Shown here in pieces: positions 25,917 to 34,772 of a DNA stretch of 64,000 bases. Each line of letters starts with the position of its first letter. Position 1 is the stretch's first letter. The stretch is from an uncultured Lachnospiraceae bacterium. Lineage in GTDB: Bacteria; Bacillota; Clostridia; Lachnospirales; Lachnospiraceae. The stretch is from contig CAMWFQ010000001.1 of assembly GCA_947173495.1 (NCBI GenBank), positions 1 through 64,000 on the forward strand. Reading direction: 5' to 3'. The position numbers were made by a program, and so were the translations under genes. Under the pieces are notes generated by a model that saw nothing but the letters and a program-made list of their open reading frames with translations, made no database searches and was not told where the DNA came from.

Positions 25917-26060
25917 GGCTTTGTTGCGCAAAGCCATGATATGGCTAAAGCCATGAATGGCTTGACAGGTTTGCGGATGCCGCACAGACACAAACCTGTT
26001 CCTGTCCCGTTCCTCCGTACTGAACACTTTATGCAGAAACTTCCCGTACGGAGTACCGGT
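25917..26060 (-). other. Hairpin-rich leader upstream of the coiled-coil gene
   Basis: Successive inverted repeats: GGCTTTG/CAAAGCC near 25918-25936, AGCCAT/ATGGCT around 25933-25965, ACAGGTTTG/CAAACCTGT near 25969-26000, and CTCCGTAC/GTACGGAG near 26014-26060. The remainder of the gap to 26313 shows only the ECF gene's ribosome site. Confidence 0.45.
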
Positions 26061-26313
26061 ATTTCTCTGACTTTTGTCTCTGATTCTATTATCGGCTGCC
26101 CGGACGGATATTTTGGGTGGAATGCTACCAATTCCCTCTATTTTGGCATGAAATCTGTTTTCTTCCACTGAAGGCCGGCGCAAAGCATCAGCTATGTCCG
26201 TCCGCCTCACATCTTTACATGAAAAATCCTTGTCTGTAAAATAATCATAACAGAAAAAATTTTCTGTCACCTTTTCGGCACTTCATACGTGTTAGAGGTA
26301 TAAGGAGGTGAAA

Positions 26314-26781
26314 ATGATGACCGCGGAGGAAATGGTACAAGCCTACAGCAGCATGCTTTATAAAATCTGTATTGTTATGCTCTGCAACGAGCAGGACGCT
26401 CAGGATGCCATTCAGGATACCTTCTGCAGATATCTTGAAAAAAGCCCCGTATTTACAGATAAGGAGCATGAAAAAGCCTGGCTGATCCGGGTGGCCTCCA
26501 ATATCTGCCGGGATATGCTCCGGTTCCGGATCCGTCATCCCAAAGTTTCCATAGAGGAGATCACAGACAGCCTTGCTACTCCGGAAGAGCAGAATGTGTT
26601 AGCCGAGCTTCTGGCACTTCCTCTCAGATATCGCAGCGTCATCTATCTTCACTACGTAGAGGGTTACCGGATCAGAGAGATCGCGGATCTTCTCGGGATA
26701 TCCGAACAGGCAGTCAAAAAACGAATGCAGCGCGGACGGGACCAGCTGCGTCTTTCATGGAAGGAGGCCAATGCAGAATGA
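26314..26781 (+). CDS. ECF-type RNA polymerase sigma factor
   Basis: 155 residues with sigma region 2 (SMLYKICIVMLCNEQDAQDA) and region 4 (LRYRSVIYLHYVEGYRIREI, then LLGISEQAVKKRMQRG). AAGGAGG at 26302-26308 suits ATG 26314. It overlaps the next gene by four bases (ATGA), the usual layout for a sigma factor and its anti-sigma. Confidence 0.88.
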   Translation: MMTAEEMVQAYSSMLYKICIVMLCNEQDAQDAIQDTFCRYLEKSPVFTDKEHEKAWLIRVASNICRDMLRFRIRHPKVSIEEITDSLATPEEQNVLAELLALPLRYRSVIYLHYVEGYRIREIADLLGISEQAVKKRMQRGRDQLRLSWKEANAE

Positions 26782-27983
26782 CAGGCAGTCAGCTCAAAAA
26801 AGCTATGGAACATGTCACTATCTCAGAAGACATGCAAAAAGAAATCGTCAGCCATCTGAATCACCCTATGAAAAAGGAGAACTCGGAAATGATACATTGG
26901 AAAAAAATCATAACCACCGCAGCAGCCGCTCTTATTGCCATCGGAATCATCAGCATTCCGGTACAGGCCGGAATCCGCTATCTGGTAAAGGAAAGAATGG
27001 AAAGCCTTCCCAGAGAAGAGGTGGCGGAGCTCTCCGGGATGTTAAATACGCAGGGTACGGAGGATCCTGATTATCATGATCTGGACAGCTTTTCCAGAGA
27101 GTATTCCCAGGAGGAAAAGGCAAGAATGGCAGAGCTCTACCGCTCCTATCAGAAAGGTATCTTTCCGGAAGGAACACTGCCCACTGCCGTCACTGAAGAC
27201 GATGTCCCAACAGAAGGATTCTGTTATGTGGAAAGTACCGGCCGGTTTCTTCTGCCCGACCGGGAGCTGACCGATGAAGAGCTTCTGGAGATCATTGATT
27301 TCAACTACAAGCGGGATTACGCTCTGAGTCAGGACGAGGATGTCATAGCAGCAAAGGCCGCATGGAAAGAAGAACAGGAACGGCAGAGAGCCCTGGTGGA
27401 AGCCGGCGGGGGAATCAATGCCGGGGAAGCCCTGAATACTGCCCGATCCCTGCTCACCGCCCTGTTTGGAGAATCCCCGGAGGGTATGGAGGAAAGCTGC
27501 TATCTGGACAGCGATTTCTTTGACGTTCCTGTTTACTGTGTGACGCTGGATGTACGAAGTACCTGCTATTACTATTTCCGGATCAACGCTGCGGATGGGA
27601 GCCTTGTCAATACGGACTGCAGCATCAGCGCCTGGATGGATATGGAAGAGATGACAGAGGAGGCGGTCTCCGGGCAGCTGTCCGCCGCCTGCCGGGATGC
27701 AAAAGCTTTTCTGGAAAATCAGATGAATCTTCACGAAGAATACAGCGAGGTTTACTGCCTGTATCGGGTAAAAGACGGATACCTGGCCGGAAATAAGATC
27801 GGTTTCTATTTTATCAGAGAGGACGGCAGCGCCCACAGGGTGAAATACTTCTGTGACCCTCATGAACAGAAGAGAAGCCTGGCCGAATACCGCCTTTCCA
27901 GTTATGAGGAGTTTCTGAATATCCGTGAAAACGCAAACGATCCTTCCGGGCTTGTCTGTGTATCCATGGATATGCAGCAATAG
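26778..27983 (+). CDS. Probable membrane anti-sigma factor with large outside domain
   Basis: 401 residues. A short cytoplasmic N-terminus with MTGSQLKKAMEHVTISEDMQ is followed by one helix at about 43-63 and a 335-residue outer part, unusually large for an anti-sigma factor. The outer part is acidic and includes a segment that could be PepSY-like (FRINAADGSLVNTDC). The ATGA overlap with the sigma gene implies coupled translation. The anti-sigma role rests on position. Confidence 0.68.
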   Translation: MTGSQLKKAMEHVTISEDMQKEIVSHLNHPMKKENSEMIHWKKIITTAAAALIAIGIISIPVQAGIRYLVKERMESLPREEVAELSGMLNTQGTEDPDYHDLDSFSREYSQEEKARMAELYRSYQKGIFPEGTLPTAVTEDDVPTEGFCYVESTGRFLLPDRELTDEELLEIIDFNYKRDYALSQDEDVIAAKAAWKEEQERQRALVEAGGGINAGEALNTARSLLTALFGESPEGMEESCYLDSDFFDVPVYCVTLDVRSTCYYYFRINAADGSLVNTDCSISAWMDMEEMTEEAVSGQLSAACRDAKAFLENQMNLHEEYSEVYCLYRVKDGYLAGNKIGFYFIREDGSAHRVKYFCDPHEQKRSLAEYRLSSYEEFLNIRENANDPSGLVCVSMDMQQ

Positions 27984-28046
27984 CGTTAACGCTCAGTCAA
28001 CAACCCCGCTGCAAGCATGTCCGCTTGGCTCGTTGCTCGCGGGAAT

Positions 28047-28084
28047 CGGGCAGAGAGAAGCATTTTCTCCCCTGCCCGTTTTTT
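28047..28084 (+). terminator. Terminator of the ECF operon
   Basis: CGGGCAG at 28047-28053 pairs with CTGCCCG at 28072-28078, with an inner GAGA/TCTC extension, followed by TTTTTT. Confidence 0.8.
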
Positions 28085-28291
28085 CTAAAAATGCCGGAAA
28101 AAGAAAAACCACAGAGCGAGCAGAAATAATCCGATCACCAGGAGCAATACCGGAATAAACACGATCAGTGCCGCAAGGATCATGGCCAGCCGGTCATGTT
28201 TTTCCAGCTCCACATCCTCCATCCGCTCCTCAAACTCTTTTTCCGCTTTTTCGACGTCAAGCACACGTTTTACTTTTTTATCAAACAGCAT
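28085..28291 (-). CDS. Small single-helix membrane protein
   Basis: 68 residues. A charged amphipathic N-terminus (residues 1-33, VEKAEKEFEERMEDVELEKH) and a C-terminal membrane stretch from about 35 to 65 ending WFFFFRHF. AAGGA lies eight bases before ATG 28291. The last 15 codons are repeated, as a remnant, at 36915-36962. Function unknown. Confidence 0.65.
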   Translation of the reverse strand: MLFDKKVKRVLDVEKAEKEFEERMEDVELEKHDRLAMILAALIVFIPVLLLVIGLFLLALWFFFFRHF

Positions 28292-28431
28292 TTTTCAGAT
28301 CCTTTTACAGATGATTGTTTCTTTGACAAAAACAGTATACACCAAAAAGAAATCGCTGTACATAGCCCTGACAGGCTATCGCACAGCGATTTTGTTCTAC
28401 CAGCAATCCATAGAAATTCTCCCTTCCCGGA

Positions 28432-29886
28432 TCATTCAAACTGGATGATTTCGTCGTTTTGTGTATATAATATTTCCCATTCAAAGGTTTGGAAATTTAC
28501 CGTCAGAGATGCCCATTCCCCTTCATTTTGCCATTTAAGTCCCAACGTATGCTCATCCGTATCCAAAAGGATAAACCGGCCGTTGAAAGCGGGATGACTG
28601 TTGCGCAGTTTCATCAGTCGATTCATCTTCTGCGCCACGGGACGTCTGAAAGCTTCTTCTATTTCCACCAGTGAATAGTTATGCCGGTTTACATCCCGGG
28701 CCTGTCCCGTCTCGTGAAAATAATCGAAATCATTCCGTCCGGCAAACAACCCCACATAATATACCTGCGGGATTCCGGGCGTGAAAAACTGCACCGCCCT
28801 TGCCAGCAAATACTTGTTATCATCAGCACCCAAAGCATCATAATAGGTGCAGTTAATCTGATAGGTGTCAAACTTTGAGAAGTTTACCTTCAGATTGCGG
28901 ACCGTATACAGTTGATAAATCTTCGGGTTCTGCTCAAAAACCCGCTGCTTGGTCTCCAGCACATCCTCATCCGGGAGGAGATAGCGCACGTCCACTACGC
29001 CAATCCCATCGTGCGTATCCAGCGTGGTAAACTGTTTCCTGGGACAGATCTTCATCCAGTTCTTCAGATATAGAGTCCGCCCGAAATACACGGCGTTCAA
29101 AATCAGCATAGGCAGCTGGAAATCATAGGTGTAAACGTCTTTTTCCTGAAGTTTTTGTTGAATGAAATAATTTTCGTGGATTTCCGGTAATACTTCCACA
29201 CCGGTACCTTCCAGCGCATCCTGACACTGCTTCAGCAGATCCCACATCTCCGGCTCCACGAAGAAGCAGCTTGTTCCTTTTCTTTTAGCCGCATAAGCCA
29301 TGGCGTCCGTACGGATCAGAGAAAAACCTCTCTCCGCCAGACTGCGCAGCTGCTGGTCCAGAAACTTTTTTGCCTCTTCGGAGTGGAGGCAGTCAATGTC
29401 GATCTGCTCTGAGCTGAAAGTCGTCCAGAGCCGCTCCGTCGTTCCATCCTTAAACTGCGCATCGATATAGGGCGTGTCCTGCCTTTTATACAGCTTACCT
29501 TCATCCTCCTCCGAAGGTTCTCCGTCCCAGAATTTATTCCATTTAATGAAAAAATCATGGTACCGGGACTCTTCATGCTTTTCCATATAATCCTGATAAA
29601 CCGCACTTTGAACAGACATATGGTTGATCATGTAGTCGCACATCAGATAATATTTTTCCGACAACGTTTTGATATCGTCCCAGTCACCGAATGCAGGCTC
29701 CACCTGTTCGTAAGTAATCGGCGCAAATCCCCGGTCTCCTGACGAGGGAAAAAAGGGGAGAATATGTACCCCGCTCACCGCCTGATCTAAATATTGGGAT
29801 AAAACAAAATCAAGCTCCTTTAAATTCTTTCCGAGGCTGTCCGGATAGGTAATCAGCATGATTTTATTACTGACATTCTTTTTCAT
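28432..29886 (-). CDS. gtfA: Sucrose phosphorylase (GH13_18)
   Basis: 484 residues, very like streptococcal GtfA. The cytoplasmic enzyme splits sucrose with phosphate to glucose-1-phosphate and fructose. Seen: GVHILPFFPSSGDRGFAPI, the nucleophile in IRTDAMAYAAK, the acid/base in PEIHENY, and TLDTHDGIGVVD. Related GH13_18 members act on sucrose-6'-phosphate, glucosylglycerol or glucosylglycerate, so the precise acceptor is not certain. Last gene of the operon, 22 bases after the LacI gene. Confidence 0.87.
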   Translation of the reverse strand: MKKNVSNKIMLITYPDSLGKNLKELDFVLSQYLDQAVSGVHILPFFPSSGDRGFAPITYEQVEPAFGDWDDIKTLSEKYYLMCDYMINHMSVQSAVYQDYMEKHEESRYHDFFIKWNKFWDGEPSEEDEGKLYKRQDTPYIDAQFKDGTTERLWTTFSSEQIDIDCLHSEEAKKFLDQQLRSLAERGFSLIRTDAMAYAAKRKGTSCFFVEPEMWDLLKQCQDALEGTGVEVLPEIHENYFIQQKLQEKDVYTYDFQLPMLILNAVYFGRTLYLKNWMKICPRKQFTTLDTHDGIGVVDVRYLLPDEDVLETKQRVFEQNPKIYQLYTVRNLKVNFSKFDTYQINCTYYDALGADDNKYLLARAVQFFTPGIPQVYYVGLFAGRNDFDYFHETGQARDVNRHNYSLVEIEEAFRRPVAQKMNRLMKLRNSHPAFNGRFILLDTDEHTLGLKWQNEGEWASLTVNFQTFEWEILYTQNDEIIQFE

Positions 29887-29908
29887 GGGTTGTCTCCATT
29901 CTGCTTTT

Positions 29909-30895
29909 TCAAGTAGTTTTTCTTTCTATTAAATTTACCGGTAGGAGCGTAAGCTTCTGAACCTCTTCTCCGTTAATCATACCAATAATCTTTTCGATTG
30001 CCGTCCTGGCCAGCAGCTGGAAATTCTGCTGTATGGTCGTCAGCGGCGGATACATCAGTTCACTGATAAAGATGCCGTCATACCCCATGATACGGATTTC
30101 ATCAGGGATGCGATATCCCTGTGTCAGAGCATAACTTACTCCCTGGGCCGCCAGGATATCATTACTGAAGAATATGCCATCCATACCCTCATTTTCATAG
30201 AACACCAGATTGATCAGATCACGCATGGCTGACAGATTGGTAACTGCCTCTTTGTTTTTGTATACTTTACAGGATATTCCAAGCTTCTGGCATTCCCTCT
30301 CAAACGCATAGGTACGTTCATCCGCATAGCGGTATACCTCGAGCTGCCCTCCCACATGCACCACCTTTTTACAGTTTTTACTGTACAGGTGGCGGGCTGC
30401 CAGAATCCCCCCCTGACGGTCATCGGACATGACGCTGTAGGATTCCTCCAGAAGGTGATTCAGGAGCTCCAAAATGGGAACCTTACAGCGGCGTCTCATT
30501 TCCATGGCTGCTTCCGGACTGATATAGGTACTGATGATAATGCCGCTGACCTGCCGGGATAAAAGATATTCCAGCGCGCGGAATCTTTCTTCGTCGCTAT
30601 TGCCCGTCGCCGTGAAAAGAATATGAAACTGATTTTCCTTGGCCCAAAATTCTATCTCCTGAGCCAGTTCGCTGTGAAAAGGGTTGTTAAAGAACGGGAG
30701 CATTACTCCCAATACATTCTCTTTTCTTCCCACCAGCGTTCTGGCATAAGTGTTAGGATAATACCCCAGTTCCTCGATGGCATCGTTTACCTTTTTTATG
30801 GTCTTTTCTGTCAGGGGTTCCTTTTTATTGATCACCCGGGAAACCGTCGCCACGGAAACCCCGGCATGCTTTGCTACGTCTTTAATTGTTACCAT
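29909..30895 (-). CDS. LacI family transcriptional regulator
   Basis: 328 residues. N-terminal helix-turn-helix TIKDVAKHAGVSVATVSRVI, hinge near residue 50, then a periplasmic-binding-protein-like sugar domain. It sits between the importer permeases and gtfA on the same strand, so it most likely senses the imported sugar and represses the operon. Similar TGTAAACG-type sites lie in the receptor promoter and the divergent phosphodiesterase promoter. Confidence 0.9.
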   Translation of the reverse strand: MVTIKDVAKHAGVSVATVSRVINKKEPLTEKTIKKVNDAIEELGYYPNTYARTLVGRKENVLGVMLPFFNNPFHSELAQEIEFWAKENQFHILFTATGNSDEERFRALEYLLSRQVSGIIISTYISPEAAMEMRRRCKVPILELLNHLLEESYSVMSDDRQGGILAARHLYSKNCKKVVHVGGQLEVYRYADERTYAFERECQKLGISCKVYKNKEAVTNLSAMRDLINLVFYENEGMDGIFFSNDILAAQGVSYALTQGYRIPDEIRIMGYDGIFISELMYPPLTTIQQNFQLLARTAIEKIIGMINGEEVQKLTLLPVNLIERKTT

Positions 30896-31039
30896 CCCGA
30901 TCCCTTTCTTGTATGATATTGTCAGTCCGCCTTTATTTGAACAGCCGGAAATCAGGACTATTTTACCATAAAAGGAAATTTTAGGCTACCAGCCGTATTC
31001 CTGAGTCGAGAAAAGTTCCGGAATGGTTTCCATTTTTTC

Positions 31040-31912
31040 TCAGGCTTTCACCGCACCTGACACGATACCTCCCACAATATACTTCTGCAGGAAGATAAAC
31101 AGGATGATGATAGGCGCCACACACATTACCAGTGCGGCCATCATCAGACCAAAATCGCTGGTAAAGGTTCCCACAAAGGTACGGATCGCTATCGGCAGCG
31201 TATAGAGCTTTTCTCTGGTAAGGACCAGACTGGGCAACAAATAATCATTCCAGAGTCCCAGTGTCTGGAGAATCATATTGGTGGCCAGAATGGGCTTCAG
31301 CAGAGGAAATACAATCTTCCAGAAGGTATACATGGGACCCGCGCCGTCGATATAAGCCGCTTCCTCTAAAGAAATGGGAATCCCCGTTTTGATGAACCCA
31401 TGGCAGAGAAACGTGGCAAATCCGGTACCATAGGCGAAGTTCATCACCACCAGAATCAACCGGGAATTCAACATCCCCAGCCTCCCTCCATAAATGGCCA
31501 GCACCGGCAGCATGATAACCTGAAAAGGAACCACCATATAGGAAATCAGCAATAAATAGCTGATTTTACAGGCTGCATAATCTCTCCGTACCAGGATATA
31601 GGCGCACATGGACGAAAAAAAGATCAGTGCCGTTATGGAGAGCGCCGTCACAAAAAGCGAATTGAAAAATGCCTGGAAAAAGTTCATGTCGATAAAGGCA
31701 TTTTTGTAGTTGATAAACTGGGGGCCCATATCGTCCACCAGCTTTAAGGGGAATTTTATGATATTGACCTTTCTCTTGAAAGAGTTGATCAAAACCAACA
31801 CAAAGGGAACCATGTAAATTACAAAAAGAACAAACGCGCCTGCGCTCAAAATCATCCGTATGACTTTCTTTTTTGTTCCGCCAACCGCGGCCGCCGTATT
31901 TACCTTGTCCAT
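31040..31912 (-). CDS. Sugar ABC permease, MalG-type
   Basis: 290 residues with six helices. The EAA loop reads LEEAAYIDGAGPMYTFWKIV, and the end is QKYIVGGIVSGAVKA, typical of MalG-family subunits. Its start codon shares a base with the stop of the MalF-type gene, so the two are co-translated. Confidence 0.9.
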   Translation of the reverse strand: MDKVNTAAAVGGTKKKVIRMILSAGAFVLFVIYMVPFVLVLINSFKRKVNIIKFPLKLVDDMGPQFINYKNAFIDMNFFQAFFNSLFVTALSITALIFFSSMCAYILVRRDYAACKISYLLLISYMVVPFQVIMLPVLAIYGGRLGMLNSRLILVVMNFAYGTGFATFLCHGFIKTGIPISLEEAAYIDGAGPMYTFWKIVFPLLKPILATNMILQTLGLWNDYLLPSLVLTREKLYTLPIAIRTFVGTFTSDFGLMMAALVMCVAPIIILFIFLQKYIVGGIVSGAVKA

Positions 31913-32781
31913 TATGCCTCTACCTCCTTCTTACTGGTGACTTTAAGCTGTATCAGTGCCACAATCAACATGATAATAAAGAATGCAAAAGCCTCCGCCT
32001 GGCCTTCCCCGTATTCGTGATAGGTAAAGGCTTTGTCGATAATGGTCATGACCGCCATCTTTGTGGAATTGTAGGGCCCTCCCTCTGTCAGGGAAAGATT
32101 CAGGTCATACACCTTAAAGGTAGTGGAAAGTGTCAGGAAGAAGCAGATCGTAAACGACTGCATCATCAGGGGCAGACGTATCCGGGTCAGGATCTGGCTG
32201 CTGGTAGCGCCGTCGATTTTGGCCGCCTCTATATAATCCTGGGATACCCCCACCAGTCCCGCGATATAAATCAGCAGCATATATCCGGACTCTTTCCAGA
32301 CCTGTACGATAACCATTGCCCAGAACGCGGAAATCTCACCCCCAAGCATGGACTTTTCCGGAAAGACCGGCAATGTGGTCAGCACACGGTTGAATATAAA
32401 CTGCCAGATAAAACCCAGCACGATACCGCCGATCAGATTTGGCGTAAAGAAACCGGCCCGTAAAAAGCTTTCTCCGCGAATACCGCTGGTCAGCAGAACT
32501 GCCAGAAGAAAGGCAATGACGTTGGTCAGGATTACCACTGCAATCACATATTTAAAGGTCAGGAAAATAGACCCCCAGAATTCCGTATCATGGAACAATG
32601 CGATATAATTTTGTATGCCGACGAATGTCTTTGTGGTGGCTATCCCATCCCAGTTTGTCATGGTCAGATAAATACCATAAAAAAAGGGAATAATCACAAA
32701 CAGCAGAAATGCTGCCATAGACGGACCGGCAAACATCGCAAATAACATGACCTTTCTTGAAAATTTTTCATGTCTATTCAT
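31912..32781 (-). CDS. Sugar ABC permease, MalF-type
   Basis: 289 residues, six helices. EAA loop YIEAAKIDGATSSQILTRIR. It follows the receptor gene after a 154-base structured gap and overlaps the MalG-type gene. The ATPase must come from elsewhere. Confidence 0.9.
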   Translation of the reverse strand: MNRHEKFSRKVMLFAMFAGPSMAAFLLFVIIPFFYGIYLTMTNWDGIATTKTFVGIQNYIALFHDTEFWGSIFLTFKYVIAVVILTNVIAFLLAVLLTSGIRGESFLRAGFFTPNLIGGIVLGFIWQFIFNRVLTTLPVFPEKSMLGGEISAFWAMVIVQVWKESGYMLLIYIAGLVGVSQDYIEAAKIDGATSSQILTRIRLPLMMQSFTICFFLTLSTTFKVYDLNLSLTEGGPYNSTKMAVMTIIDKAFTYHEYGEGQAEAFAFFIIMLIVALIQLKVTSKKEVEA

Positions 32782-32935
32782 AGTTTTTACCCCATTTTTC
32801 AGAATGAGGCTGTGATAACAGCCTCATTCATTTTTTTATGCGCAGGGGTGTGTATGAAAAATTGCTGCTATGCAGCACACACCCCGCGCGCGGGCAGATC
32901 AGAAATCTGCCCTGCCCGATTTCTATTTTCAGGAC
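32782..32935. other. Hairpin cluster between receptor and permease genes
   Basis: GAATGAGGCTG/CAGCCTCATTC near 32801-32830 is followed on the plus strand by a T-run (ATTTTTTTATGCGCAGG). Next come GGTGTGT/ACACACC near 32846-32883 and GGGCAGAT/ATCTGCCC near 32895-32915. On the operon strand they may protect the receptor message or trim read-through, giving more receptor than permease. Confidence 0.5.
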
Positions 32936-34336
32936 TTATCTGCCATTGGGATCATTGTTTTTCCAGTAATCATTCAGCACGTCCGCCAGGGCGCGGATAT
33001 CGCCCTCGCCTGTCATAAGCTTCTGAACAGCGGGTGTGATGGTATCTCTGTAATCGCTTGGGAAAGCGAGCGGCAGATAGGTTACCGTATTCCCATCAGA
33101 TATGTACTGCATCAGAGCCTTGTTAATCGGGTCGGAAGGAATGTTCGGGTTATTTGTGAAAGCACACACGATGCCCAGATCATCGATCAGAGCCTTCTGT
33201 CCCGCTTCATCCATAACCAGATAATTCAGGAATTCTTTTGCTGCAGCCTGCTGCTCTTCAGTAGCATTGGAATTGTCAACCACGATATATTTGGTAGGAG
33301 CGGCCATTACCTTGCCCGCACTGGCGGAACCGTTTGGATAGGCCATAATGGTATAATCATCCGATTTGGATGCGCCCATAGATTCCAGCTCAGGCCATGT
33401 CCATGTTCCGTTCAGCAGAAATCCCACTTCTCCTTCAGCCAGCGCAAGAACGGTCATATCATGATCGGCGTTCAAAGGATCCGCCTTGTTGATATTATAC
33501 TCAGCCACTACCCGGCTCATGAAATCCGCATGGTTGTAGAATAATTCATCCTCAAAGATATCCTTACCGCCTTTTACGGCATCAACCAGAGCGAAAGCGC
33601 CCTCGCCTGTACCATCCTGATAAGCATAGAAGGGATAAAAATCATGTCCAACCATAGACCAGATATCAGGAAGGACAGCCACAGGCGTCTCCATACCATT
33701 CTCACGCATTTCCTTCAGAAGGGCTTCAAAAGCCTCAATGGACTTGTAATCGCCGGCTGCGAATTCACGACCGATATTCTCTTCCACCACAGCTTTGTTC
33801 ACCACGATGCAGTGACTCTCCACAGTGAGAGGGAAACCGTACAGCTTACCGTCCACATACTTGCCCATATCCGTGTACCCTTCCCAGGTCTCGCCATCCA
33901 GAGGAAGCAGATGCTCGGCCGCGAAATCCAGTACGTTGGCATCGTCCACAACCGCCAGGATGGGGGCATCCCCGGACTGGTAATTTGCCATTAATGTATC
34001 GTTAGGATTGGATGTTTCGGTAACTTCAAAAGTAACGCCGTGAGCCTCGCCCCACGCACTGGTGACCTTCTTAACCGCATCCGTAATTTCCGGTTTGGAA
34101 TTCAGGAAGGTCAGGGTAATTCCGCCATAATCGGAACCTCCATCGTCTGCTGCAGGAGCTTCTGCCTGTTCGCTTTCATCAGCTTCCTTACTGTCTGTCT
34201 CTTCAGATGATGTGTCCGCCTCACTGCCGGCTGTCTGCTCCGTGGACTCTGCGGAAGTATCTCCGCCGCCGCCACAGGCCATCAATGATGCCGCCATTGC
34301 CGCTGTCAGCAACATAGCAAGTACTTTTCGTTTCAT
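32936..34336 (-). CDS. Extracellular sugar-binding lipoprotein, family 1 (MalE-type)
   Basis: 466 residues. Signal peptide with lipobox SLMAC (Cys21), a Ser/Thr/Glu-rich linker to about 70, then a sugar-binding domain with phrases such as GEVGFLLNGTWTWPE and AAAKEFLNYLV, common in MalE-like receptors. First gene of the gtfA operon; its promoter is consensus-like. Ligand by context: sucrose or a related glucoside. Confidence 0.88.
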   Translation of the reverse strand: MKRKVLAMLLTAAMAASLMACGGGGDTSAESTEQTAGSEADTSSEETDSKEADESEQAEAPAADDGGSDYGGITLTFLNSKPEITDAVKKVTSAWGEAHGVTFEVTETSNPNDTLMANYQSGDAPILAVVDDANVLDFAAEHLLPLDGETWEGYTDMGKYVDGKLYGFPLTVESHCIVVNKAVVEENIGREFAAGDYKSIEAFEALLKEMRENGMETPVAVLPDIWSMVGHDFYPFYAYQDGTGEGAFALVDAVKGGKDIFEDELFYNHADFMSRVVAEYNINKADPLNADHDMTVLALAEGEVGFLLNGTWTWPELESMGASKSDDYTIMAYPNGSASAGKVMAAPTKYIVVDNSNATEEQQAAAKEFLNYLVMDEAGQKALIDDLGIVCAFTNNPNIPSDPINKALMQYISDGNTVTYLPLAFPSDYRDTITPAVQKLMTGEGDIRALADVLNDYWKNNDPNGR

Positions 34337-34384
34337 AAATTATCCTCCTTTTATATTTCATGCTTTCAGCATGTTGTATGCTAC

Positions 34385-34422
34385 ATTATATTTAATATTT
34401 TTATAAATGTCAATCGTTTACA
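34385..34422 (-). promoter_or_regulatory. Promoter of the gtfA importer operon with LacI-type site
   Basis: TTGACA at 34413-34408, 17-base spacer, TATAAT at 34390-34385. The sequence TGTAAACGATTGACA (34422-34408) overlaps the -35 and resembles a LacI-family operator. The 437-base gap to 34772 is very AT-rich and otherwise holds the divergent promoter below. Confidence 0.68.
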
Positions 34423-34564
34423 TTCGTCAAATGTTAACAAAATACATATTTATTTTTGGCAATAATCAACAATTTAGAGCATTATTTATTTATAACGTAC
34501 ATATTCATCTGCTTTTATCATGAAATTATTGTATATTTTAACAAATATTTATTCTTCGTTTCTA

Positions 34565-34707
34565 TTGACTTTCTGATTTTGAATTTTTATAATGTAAACG
34601 TGTTTAATTATCGACTTTGCATCTGTAACATTCAACCCTGTATTTACAATAATTTCGCGGTTCATCTTGCTATTATTGAAAAAACAGCAGAAATGATAAC
34701 GATTACA
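34565..34707 (+). promoter_or_regulatory. Promoter of the phosphodiesterase gene with two operator-like sites
   Basis: TTGACT at 34565-34570, 17-base spacer, TATAAT at 34588-34593. TGTAAACGTGTTTA starts at the end of the -10, and TGATAACGATTACA is at 34694-34707. Both share the AACG core with the site in the divergent promoter. Confidence 0.6.
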
Positions 34708-34772
34708 TTTTATGCGTATCCCGGACACAAACATGACTAGAATACAAACCATACAGAGAAAGGAGTCTTTCT

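Noticed and set aside
34456-34752. Overlapping frames of 67-94 codons on both strands
   Set aside because: Very AT-rich, no ribosome site, and they cover the divergent promoters; composition explains the open frames.
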